This document shows, piece after piece, positions 21,558 through 28,374 of a DNA stretch of 35,754 bases. How positions within the stretch are numbered: the stretch's first letter is position 1; the number at the start of each line of letters is the position of its first letter. The stretch is from JAJRZX01 sp964472295 (lineage in GTDB: Bacteria; Desulfobacterota; GWC2-55-46; JADFVP01): the NCBI GenBank assembly GCA_964472295.1, contig CAYYJQ010000019.1:1-35754 (forward strand). Direction: 5' to 3'. Below the pieces are notes generated by a model. It saw only the letters and a list, made by a program, of their open reading frames with translations. It had not been told where the DNA came from and made no database searches. Made by a program: the position numbers and the translations under genes.

Positions 21558-21819
21558 GCCTTTAAGATACCTCCCTATCAAGAGTCAAGTATTCTCAATC
21601 TATCAGAATGAGATTTATTTTCAATATCTTTAAATAGCCCTTACCCCGGGGCGGGCACTGGGTTTTAGGAGTTGACGCCCTCCAAAGGCTTCTGTTACTA
21701 TGAATTGTTAAGGAAAATGATTGGTGAAGGGCTGATTTATCCTGGCCTTACGCTGAAAGAGGCATCTGTCACCGGGGCGTTCCAGGGCGGATTCTCCGGT
21801 GCTTTCAAAGATATAAGAG
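21558..21819. other. Divergent intergenic region between glyS and the site-2 protease gene
   Basis: This gap of 262 bp must contain both promoters. A candidate plus-strand promoter is described separately. The glyS side is AT-rich (21560-21640) with several weak -10-like hexamers and no clear choice. A remnant of the GC-rich element (GGGCGGGCACTGG) occurs near 21652. A small plus-strand frame here overlaps the protease gene and is not supported. Confidence 0.5.
21672..21701 (+). promoter_or_regulatory. Candidate promoter for the site-2 protease-trpS-scpAB operon
   Basis: TTGACG (21672-21677) and TACTAT (21696-21701) with an 18-bp spacer, about 110 bp before the protease start. The match is moderate and other positions are possible. 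Confidence 0.4.
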
Positions 21820-22461
21820 ATGATAAACACATACATATTAAGGCTTCTCCTCTTTACACCGCCCGTGCTCTTCGCCCTTACGCTCCATGAGTGCTCACAC
21901 GCATGGACTGCCTCGAGGTTCGGCGATGATACGGCGAGGTCCATGGGCAGGGTATCGCTGAACCCGCTCCGCCACCTCGACCCCCTTGGAACCATAGCCC
22001 TCTTCATATCAGGCATCTTTGGCTGGGCAAAGCCTGTACCCATAAACCCCCTTAACTTCCAGAATCCCCCGAGGGCCGTCATCTGGGTGAGCCTCGCCGG
22101 TCCCCTCTCCAACGTGGCCCTTGCCGCAATATCGGCCCTCCTGCTCAGGATTAGCGATGTAGTCGCCATACCTGTCATATCAGGCATGCCTGGCATTTAC
22201 GGGCCGCTTCTCATAATGCTCCAGATAAGCGTGCTCATAAACATAAGCCTTGCTGTATTCAACATGATACCCGTGCCGCCCCTTGACGGGAACAAGGTCC
22301 TCCTTAACCTGCTCCCATACAAGAAGGCCCTGAGCCTTGCGCGCCTTGAACCCTATGGCTTCATAATACTAATCGGGCTCCTTGTAACGGGTATTGTTCC
22401 AAGGGTTATCTCCCCTGTGGTCTACTATGCCGCGGGATTTCTTACTGGCGGAGGTTTCTGA
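21820..22461 (+). CDS. Site-2 protease family (M50) membrane metalloprotease
   Basis: This polytopic intramembrane zinc protease carries HECSH (His23, Glu24, His27) in its first hydrophobic segment, the NPLRHLDPLG block near residue 48 and the zinc Asp in PPLDGN near residue 155. At 213 residues it is the compact, PDZ-less class. It may cleave membrane-bound regulators or signal-peptide remnants, but its substrate is unknown. A position directly upstream of trpS and scpAB recurs in deltaproteobacterial genomes, though no functional tie is established. The stop overlaps the trpS ATG by one base (TGATG). The ribosome binding site is weak (AAGAGA). Confidence 0.93.
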   Translation: MINTYILRLLLFTPPVLFALTLHECSHAWTASRFGDDTARSMGRVSLNPLRHLDPLGTIALFISGIFGWAKPVPINPLNFQNPPRAVIWVSLAGPLSNVALAAISALLLRISDVVAIPVISGMPGIYGPLLIMLQISVLINISLAVFNMIPVPPLDGNKVLLNLLPYKKALSLARLEPYGFIILIGLLVTGIVPRVISPVVYYAAGFLTGGGF

Positions 22462-23477
22462 TGAAAGAAAAACGGGTTCTCTCTGGCATGAGGCCCACGG
22501 GCAAGCTCCACCTCGGGCACTACCATGGTGTGCTCAAGAACTGGCTCAGGCTCCAGGACAAGTACGAGTGCTTTTTCTTTGTCGCTGACTGGCACGCCCT
22601 TACAACGGGCTATGCGGAGACAGGCGACATAGAGGGTAATATCAGCGAGATGGTCCTTGACTGGCTCTCCGTGGGCATAGACCCCAAGCGGGCCACCATA
22701 TTCACCCAGTCAGAGATAAAGGAACATGCCGAGCTATTTGTGCTCCTCTCCATGATTACGCCGCTATCGTGGCTTGAGAGGAACCCCACGTACAAGGAAC
22801 AACTTCAGGAGATAGAGGGAAAGGACATACGTACATTCGGCTTTCTCGGCTACCCCGTGCTCCAGACAGCGGATATAATCGTCTACAGGGCGCGTCTCGT
22901 GCCCGTGGGCATTGACCAGGCCCCCCATCTCGAGCTCTCACGGGAGATAACGAGGAGATTCAACCACCTCTACGGCCACGTCTTCCCCGAGCCCGAGACC
23001 CTTCTTACAGAGGTCCCAAAGGTCCTTGGCACGGACGGGCGGAAGATGAGCAAGAGTTATGACAATGCCGTATTTCTCTCTGACCCTCCCGAGGTAATGG
23101 AGAAAAAACTCCTGCATATGGTTACGGACACGGCGCGAAAGCGTAAGACCGACCCCGGCGACCCTGATCTCTGCCCCTTTTACCAGACCTACCACGCCCT
23201 TTACCCCGACGCTGAGCGTAAAAAATGGGTGGATGAGGGGTGCCGCAAGGCCCTCATCGGGTGCATAGAGTGTAAACGCAGTGTCATACCCGAGGTCATA
23301 GAAGAGATGCGGCCCATACAGGAGCGAAGACGCGCCCTTGAGGAAGACCCTCGGCGCGTGGCCCTTGTCCTCGACGAGGGCCGTGACCGTGCACGCGCAG
23401 AGGCCTCGGCCATGATGGAAGAGGTGCGGATTGCCATGGCCCTTGACCAGAGGGAAAAAGCAACGCCGGCAAGATGA
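22461..23477 (+). CDS. trpS: Tryptophanyl-tRNA synthetase
   Basis: TrpS charges tRNA-Trp with tryptophan. The class I HIGH signature appears as LHLGH (residues 16-20) after SGMRPTG, and the KMSKS loop as RKMSKSYDN near residue 195. FGFLGYPVLQTADIIVYRARLVPVGIDQAPHLELSREI is the typical substrate-binding region. The 338-residue length is normal. ATG and stop overlap with both neighbours (site-2 protease upstream by 1 bp, scpA downstream by 4 bp), so it is deeply embedded in the operon. No tryptophan-specific leader or T-box is visible ahead of the operon. Confidence 0.97.
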   Translation: MKEKRVLSGMRPTGKLHLGHYHGVLKNWLRLQDKYECFFFVADWHALTTGYAETGDIEGNISEMVLDWLSVGIDPKRATIFTQSEIKEHAELFVLLSMITPLSWLERNPTYKEQLQEIEGKDIRTFGFLGYPVLQTADIIVYRARLVPVGIDQAPHLELSREITRRFNHLYGHVFPEPETLLTEVPKVLGTDGRKMSKSYDNAVFLSDPPEVMEKKLLHMVTDTARKRKTDPGDPDLCPFYQTYHALYPDAERKKWVDEGCRKALIGCIECKRSVIPEVIEEMRPIQERRRALEEDPRRVALVLDEGRDRARAEASAMMEEVRIAMALDQREKATPAR

Positions 23478-24229
23478 ACTACAAGATAAAACTCGATATA
23501 TTCGAGGGGCCCCTGGACCTCCTCCTCCACCTCATCAAGAAGAACGAGGTGGACATCTACGATATACCCATCTCTGTAATAACCGGGCAGTATCTCGAGT
23601 ACATTGAGCTCATGAAGGAGATGAACCTCAACCTTGCCGGTGAGTTCCTCGTCATGGCGGCTACCCTTGTGCATATAAAGAGCCGCCTCCTCCTTCCCGT
23701 GCCCGAGCTCCCCGGCGAGGAGGACGAAGGCCCTGACCCGCGCGAGGAACTCATACAGAGGCTCCTTGAGTACCAGAGATACAAAGAGGCCTCTGAGACC
23801 CTCGCAGGGAGGACCATGCTCGGCAGAGACGTATTCCCAAGGGGCGCCTCTCCCGAGACAAAAGACCTTGAGAGAGAGCGTCCCCTTGATGTCTCCATAT
23901 TCGCACTTGTGGAGGCCCTCAAGGACATACTCAAGAGGGCCCCTGACGAGACTGTCCTTGAGATAAGTTCCGAGAGGTTCTCTGTTGCAGAGAAGATAAA
24001 CCACGTCCTTGAGGTTATCGCTCCCTCGGGCACTGCCACCTTTGAGGCCCTCTTTACGAAAGGCGCGCCGCGGGGCGAGATAATAGTAACCTTTCTTGCT
24101 GTCCTTGAACTCGTGAAACTCCTTCTCATAAGGATACACCAGACAGAGGACGGCATAATAAGGGTCTATTCACCAGAGCTTGAGGGTGAAAAAGAGGGCA
24201 AGGGAGAGTTGCCCGGAGCGGTGGAGTGA
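23474..24229 (+). CDS. scpA: Segregation and condensation protein A
   Basis: ScpA is the kleisin that bridges the heads of the SMC dimer in the bacterial condensin. The N-terminal LDIFEGPLDLLLHLIKKNEVDIYDIPI and the AGEFLVMAATLVHIKSRLLLP segment are diagnostic. The C-terminal winged-helix region includes TFEALFTKGAPRGEIIVTFLAVLELVKL. Length 251 is normal. It overlaps trpS by 4 bp and is followed by scpB, its obligate partner. smc itself is not in the window. ParB elsewhere in this window would load the same SMC complex at parS. Confidence 0.96.
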   Translation: MNYKIKLDIFEGPLDLLLHLIKKNEVDIYDIPISVITGQYLEYIELMKEMNLNLAGEFLVMAATLVHIKSRLLLPVPELPGEEDEGPDPREELIQRLLEYQRYKEASETLAGRTMLGRDVFPRGASPETKDLERERPLDVSIFALVEALKDILKRAPDETVLEISSERFSVAEKINHVLEVIAPSGTATFEALFTKGAPRGEIIVTFLAVLELVKLLLIRIHQTEDGIIRVYSPELEGEKEGKGELPGAVE

Positions 24230-24234
24230 AGGTA

Positions 24235-25110
24235 ATGGAAGAAAAAGAAGAGACAAGTACCGGGGAAGAGATGATGGAAGAGGCGCAAGAAACGCGGGAA
24301 GGGGATTCACAGGAGGCCGAAGGGGATAAAAATGAGGCGGGGGGGGATAGGCAAGAAGCGCCTGTGGATTCACAAGAGGCCTATGGGGATACAAAAGACA
24401 CCACGCAGGACAGGGCCCCCCTCCAGGCCCTTGTGGAGGCCCTTGTCTTTGCCTCTGGCGGCGTAGTCACCCTGAACGCCCTCTGCAAGGTCATTACAGG
24501 GCACGAGCGCGCCCAGATACGCAGGGCGCTCCGTGACCTCATTGCCGAGTACGGGCAAGGGGAGCGCGGCTTTTTTCTCGAGGAAGTAGCCGGTGGCTAC
24601 GAGTTCAGGACAAGGCCCGAGTTCTCGGACTGGGTCAAGGCCCTGCTTCAGGCACGGCCCCGGCGCCTTAGCCGGGCGGCCCTCGAGACCCTTGCCATGG
24701 TGGCCTACCGCCAGCCCCTTACGCGCGGCGAGATAGAGGCCATACGGGGCGTGGACTCGGGCGGGGTACTCTCAACGCTCATGGACAGAAGGCTCGTAAA
24801 AATATCAGGCAGAAAGAACGCCCCGGGCAGGCCGGCGGTGTACTCCACGACGAGGGAATTTCTCGAGGTCTTTGACTTGAAGGACCTCTCGTGCTTGCCT
24901 GGCCTCAAGGAAATAGAGGCCCCTGAAGAAGAGGATGAATTCACACAAGATGAACAAGATGCGGGACAAGAAGAAGACAGACCCTCTGGAGAGGGTGCAG
25001 AAGGTGATAGCACGGGCGGGCCTCACATCGAGACGCAAGGCCGAGACGCTGATACAGGAAGGCCGGGTGACGGTGAACGGCCATGTGGCGATGACCGGGG
25101 AGAAGGTTGA
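24235..25110 (+). CDS. scpB: Segregation and condensation protein B with acidic tails
   Basis: ScpB dimers bind the kleisin ScpA and complete the SMC complex. The winged-helix core runs from about PLQALVEALVFASGGVVTLNAL through TLAMVAYRQPLTRGEIEAIRGVDSGGVL to GRPAVYSTTREFLEVFDLKDLSCLPGL. Two extras flank it: an N-terminal acidic, low-complexity region of about 60 residues with repeated QEA, and a C-terminal tail of about 60 residues rich in Glu, Asp and Gly. The tail's last 59 codons or so overlap rluB in another frame. Start: ATG at 24235 has GGAG 8 nt before it; the GTG at 24226 overlapping the scpA stop is nearly as good. Confidence 0.9.
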   Translation: MEEKEETSTGEEMMEEAQETREGDSQEAEGDKNEAGGDRQEAPVDSQEAYGDTKDTTQDRAPLQALVEALVFASGGVVTLNALCKVITGHERAQIRRALRDLIAEYGQGERGFFLEEVAGGYEFRTRPEFSDWVKALLQARPRRLSRAALETLAMVAYRQPLTRGEIEAIRGVDSGGVLSTLMDRRLVKISGRKNAPGRPAVYSTTREFLEVFDLKDLSCLPGLKEIEAPEEEDEFTQDEQDAGQEEDRPSGEGAEGDSTGGPHIETQGRDADTGRPGDGERPCGDDRGEG

Positions 25111-25723
25111 CCCATCAGGCGATGAGATTATTGTCGACGGCACACCTCTACCCAGGCCGGCAAGGCGCAAGACCTCCTATCTCCTCTATAAACCAAAGGG
25201 CGTAATAAGCTCGCTTCACGACCCCGAAGGCCGGCCCGTTGTAACGGACTTTATCCGCACTGAGAAGAGGGTCTTCCCCATAGGCAGACTCGATTATGAC
25301 GCCGAGGGCGTCATCCTCCTCACTGACGACGGGGAACTCGCCAACCGCCTCATGCACCCGCGCTATCTGGTGCCTAAAAGATACCTCGTAAAGGTGCGTA
25401 ACCACCCCTCTGCCGAGACCCTTGAGAAACTCAGAAAAGGCGTTCATATCGAGGGCGGACGGACAAGGCCCGCAAAGGTGAGGTTTATCAGGAAGACCGA
25501 GTCCAACGCATGGCTCGAAATCATCGTGAGCGAGGGACGTAACAGGCTGATTAAGAAGATGTGCATGGCCGTTGGCCACCCCGTGACAAAACTGAAACGA
25601 GTGGAGTTCGCGGGCCTTGGACTCGGCGGCCTTGCGCCCGGCGCATACAGAAAACTAACTGAACACGAGGTAGAGAGGCTCGAGAGGATTGGCCAGAAGG
25701 GCGGCAATAAAAAGAAAAAGTGA
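24935..25723 (+). CDS. rluB: 23S rRNA pseudouridine synthase (RluB/RsuA family)
   Basis: The enzyme isomerises uridine to pseudouridine in rRNA, probably U2605 of 23S rRNA by homology to RluB. An N-terminal S4 RNA-binding domain (ERVQKVIARAGLTSRRKAETLI) is followed by the catalytic domain with the Asp in GRLDYDAEGVILLTDDGEL, YLVKVRNHPSAETLEKLRKGV and EGRNRLIKKMCMAVGHPVTKLKRVEFAGL. Length is 262 residues. ATGs at 24935, 24950 and 24959 are all possible; the S4 domain forces the start to be no later than 24959, so the gene overlaps the end of scpB by at least 152 bp. RsuA or RluE are alternative specificities. Confidence 0.94.
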   Translation: MNSHKMNKMRDKKKTDPLERVQKVIARAGLTSRRKAETLIQEGRVTVNGHVAMTGEKVDPSGDEIIVDGTPLPRPARRKTSYLLYKPKGVISSLHDPEGRPVVTDFIRTEKRVFPIGRLDYDAEGVILLTDDGELANRLMHPRYLVPKRYLVKVRNHPSAETLEKLRKGVHIEGGRTRPAKVRFIRKTESNAWLEIIVSEGRNRLIKKMCMAVGHPVTKLKRVEFAGLGLGGLAPGAYRKLTEHEVERLERIGQKGGNKKKK

Positions 25724-25742
25724 GGACAGGGGCAGGGTCCTC

Positions 25743-26378
25743 ATGGAGTACTTTGATAGCCTCTTCAACGCCTTTGGGCCACAACACTGGTGGCCCGGGA
25801 GCACGAGGTTCGAGGTCATGGTGGGGGCCATACTCACACAGAACACGGCCTGGAGTAACGTGGAAAAGGCCATAGCGAACCTCAAGGCCGAGGGCGTTCT
25901 CTCACCAGAGGGGCTATATAATCTGGATATGGAAAGACTCGCCCGCCTAATACGTCCCTCAGGCTACTTCAACATCAAGGCAAAAAGGCTCAAGAACTTT
26001 CTTGAGTTTCTCTTCAATGAGGCCGGCGGGAGCGTTGCCCGCCTCTTTTGGAAAAAAAACGCCCCTGGGCTTCGAGGCCGCATACTCTCAGTTAACGGCA
26101 TAGGCCCCGAGACCGCCGACTCCATCCTCCTCTACGCGGGAAAGAGGCCCGAGTTCGTGGTGGACGCCTACACGAGGCGCGTCTTTACGCGACACGGCCT
26201 TGTTCATGAGAGGGCCGGGTATGACGAGATAAAGGACCTCTTCATGGATAACCTCCCGCGCGACGTTAAACTCTTCAACGAGTACCATGCCCTCTTCGTA
26301 AGGCTTGGAAAAGACTACTGCAGGCCCCGAAGGCCCCTCTGCGGGGACTGCCCCCTCAAGGCTTACCTCCCCGGCTGA
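25743..26378 (+). CDS. Endonuclease III-like HhH-GPD DNA glycosylase (COG2231 type)
   Basis: The protein belongs to the HhH-GPD base-excision repair superfamily. It shows FGPQHWWPG and MVGAILTQNTAWSNVEKAIANL near the N-terminus. The helix-hairpin-helix and active-site region reads VNGIGPETADSILLYAGKRPEFVVDAYTRRVF. The conserved Asp of VDAYT is present, but the position of the endonuclease III catalytic Lys is Glu (GIGPETAD), so a monofunctional glycosylase without lyase activity is likely. Three of four cluster Cys are present (C-X6-C-X2-C); the fourth is Leu, two residues before the end. A TTG at 25689 inside rluB is an alternative start, but ATG at 25743 directly precedes the family homology. 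The damaged base it removes is unknown. Confidence 0.85.
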   Translation: MEYFDSLFNAFGPQHWWPGSTRFEVMVGAILTQNTAWSNVEKAIANLKAEGVLSPEGLYNLDMERLARLIRPSGYFNIKAKRLKNFLEFLFNEAGGSVARLFWKKNAPGLRGRILSVNGIGPETADSILLYAGKRPEFVVDAYTRRVFTRHGLVHERAGYDEIKDLFMDNLPRDVKLFNEYHALFVRLGKDYCRPRRPLCGDCPLKAYLPG

Positions 26379-26409
26379 CCCACCAGAGTCCATCTATCTT
26401 TAAAAGACC

Positions 26410-28368
26410 ATGGAAGATAAGAACAAAGGATACCTACAGATAGATAACCAGCCCTGGTACTACGGGAGCGGGCCCCTTGTTGCCCTTCTTCTCATAACCA
26501 TCCTCGCCCTCATCATATATCTACCCTCGATAAGAGGCCCCTTTATCCTTGACGACGAGGTGAACATACTCCGTAACACGAGGCTTCATGACCTTGCCAA
26601 CTTCTGGCCCCCCGCGGGTTCTCGCTACCTTGCATACCTCACCTTTGCCCTCAATTACGCAATAGGCGGACTTCACACCACGGGCTATCACCTCGTAAAC
26701 ATGGTCCTGCATATCCTCTCCGCGCTCACGCTCTACGGCCTCGTGCGTGCCATGTTCAGGACGCCGGCCATGAGGGGCTTTCGGGCTGTGGGAGGGGAAA
26801 ATGCGGGCAAGGCTGAAGGACTCTCAAGCCACATCGCCCTCATTACGGCCCTTATCTTCACAACGCACCCCCTCAACACGCAGGCAGTCATATACATCAC
26901 GCAGAGGTTTACTCTCCTCGCCTCTCTTCTCTATCTCCTCTCTCTATACCTTTACCTGAGATACCGCGATGGTGGGCTAGAGGGGCCGGTCTTCTACATC
27001 CTCTCCATCATCTCGGCCATACTCGCCTCGAAGACAAAGGAGATTAGTTTCACCCTGCCCTTTGTAATACTCCTTGCCGAGTATGTCTTCTTTGCAAGAG
27101 AGGGCAGACTGCCGGAAAGAAGAAGGCTCCTCGCCCTCATCCCCTACGCCATTGTCCTCATCATAATACCTCTTTCCATCTTCGGCCCGGAACTCGGGCT
27201 CTGGGGCGGAAAGACCGTTGTTGACGACGGCTTTACGAGGGTTCAGCAGATACTCGACATAAAGGAACTCTCCTCGTACTCCTACCTCATGACAGAGTTC
27301 ACGGTCATACCAAAGTACATAAGACTATTTTTTATCTCCTGGCCCCTTAACCTCGACTACGACTACCCCCTTTATCACTCCTTTTTTAACGTGGGCGTAA
27401 TGGCGGGGTTTGTCTTTCTGAGCATTGTGTTCCTCGTCTCACTTGGCGCCGCGCGCCTTGCAAGACGCCAGGGCAGGCCCCTCCTTCTTCTGGCCTCGAC
27501 AGGGGTTCTCTGGTTCTTCATAACACTCTCAATCGAGTCAACAATCATACCCATCAGGGACGTCATCTTCGAGCACAGGATGTATCTCCCCGGAGTTGGG
27601 CTCGAAGTTGCCGTGGCGTCGCTCGTTGTCTTTCTCCTCGCAAGACGCCCCGTGGCCATGCCCTCTGGCCGCACCGTCCTTATAGCGGCCCTTCTTATCA
27701 TAACGCCCCTTACCGCCCTTGCCCTTGCCAGAAGCATTGTCTGGAGCGACGGCATAACCCTCTACGAGGACATTGTAAGAAAGAGCCCCGAGAAGGCACG
27801 GGCCAGGAACAACCTCGGGGCCCTCTATGCTTCAAGGGGCATGACCGAGAGGGCCATAGTCCAGTTCCGAAAGACCCTTGAACTTGACCCACGGTACCCT
27901 GGTCCCCATAAGAACCTCGCCCGCGCCCTTGAGGGAAAGGGCGACATGGCCGGGGCGGCCCAGGAGTACAGGGCCACCATAAAGGCCAACCCGCGCGACT
28001 TTGAGGCCCACCTGGCCCTTGCCCGGATTTACAGAAAGCAGGGCCTCCTTGAAAAGGCCGAGACAGAGTACAGGGTAGTCCTCTCCCTTCTGCCCTCGAA
28101 TATAGAGGCAAGAAACAACCTTGCCAACATATACGTGGCGCAGGGCAGGTTCATGGACGCCATCAGGGAGTATGAAAAGATTCTTCTCCAAAAACCCGGC
28201 AAGGTAGAGGTATACTATAACCTTGCCTTTGCCTATGACAAGGCCGGGCGGCAGAAAGAGGCAATTATGTATTACAGGAGATTTATAAGGTCCGCCCCCA
28301 AGGGAATGGAGAAGTACAGGGACGCGGCCATTGCAAGGCTCGATGAACTTGGCGTTATTGCGAGGTAG
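26410..28368 (+). CDS. Polytopic membrane protein with C-terminal TPRs, TMTC/GT-C-like
   Basis: The first 440 residues form a membrane domain with roughly nine to ten hydrophobic helices, the first at about 23-41. Immediately after it comes ILDDEVNIL, the acidic motif expected in the first periplasmic loop of GT-C glycosyltransferases and of TMTC-like O-mannosyltransferases. The remaining 200 residues are about five TPR units (ARNNLGALYASRGMTERAIVQF, GPHKNLARALEGKGD, AHLALARIYRKQGLLEKAE, ARNNLANIYVAQGRFMDAIREY, VYYNLAFAYDKAGRQKEAI). It is probably an inner-membrane protein that glycosylates or organises exported substrates; the reaction is inferred from topology and motif. It precedes mutL by 6 bp. 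Confidence 0.8.
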   Translation: MEDKNKGYLQIDNQPWYYGSGPLVALLLITILALIIYLPSIRGPFILDDEVNILRNTRLHDLANFWPPAGSRYLAYLTFALNYAIGGLHTTGYHLVNMVLHILSALTLYGLVRAMFRTPAMRGFRAVGGENAGKAEGLSSHIALITALIFTTHPLNTQAVIYITQRFTLLASLLYLLSLYLYLRYRDGGLEGPVFYILSIISAILASKTKEISFTLPFVILLAEYVFFAREGRLPERRRLLALIPYAIVLIIIPLSIFGPELGLWGGKTVVDDGFTRVQQILDIKELSSYSYLMTEFTVIPKYIRLFFISWPLNLDYDYPLYHSFFNVGVMAGFVFLSIVFLVSLGAARLARRQGRPLLLLASTGVLWFFITLSIESTIIPIRDVIFEHRMYLPGVGLEVAVASLVVFLLARRPVAMPSGRTVLIAALLIITPLTALALARSIVWSDGITLYEDIVRKSPEKARARNNLGALYASRGMTERAIVQFRKTLELDPRYPGPHKNLARALEGKGDMAGAAQEYRATIKANPRDFEAHLALARIYRKQGLLEKAETEYRVVLSLLPSNIEARNNLANIYVAQGRFMDAIREYEKILLQKPGKVEVYYNLAFAYDKAGRQKEAIMYYRRFIRSAPKGMEKYRDAAIARLDELGVIAR

Positions 28369-28374
28369 GACGCG

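Noticed and set aside
21558..21671. T-box or tRNA-sensing leader for glyS or trpS
   Set aside because: No specifier stem or T-box sequence could be recognised in the leader of either gene.
21672..21890. Small plus-strand frame ahead of the site-2 protease
   Set aside because: It overlaps the protease start in another frame, has no ribosome binding site and contains the candidate promoter.
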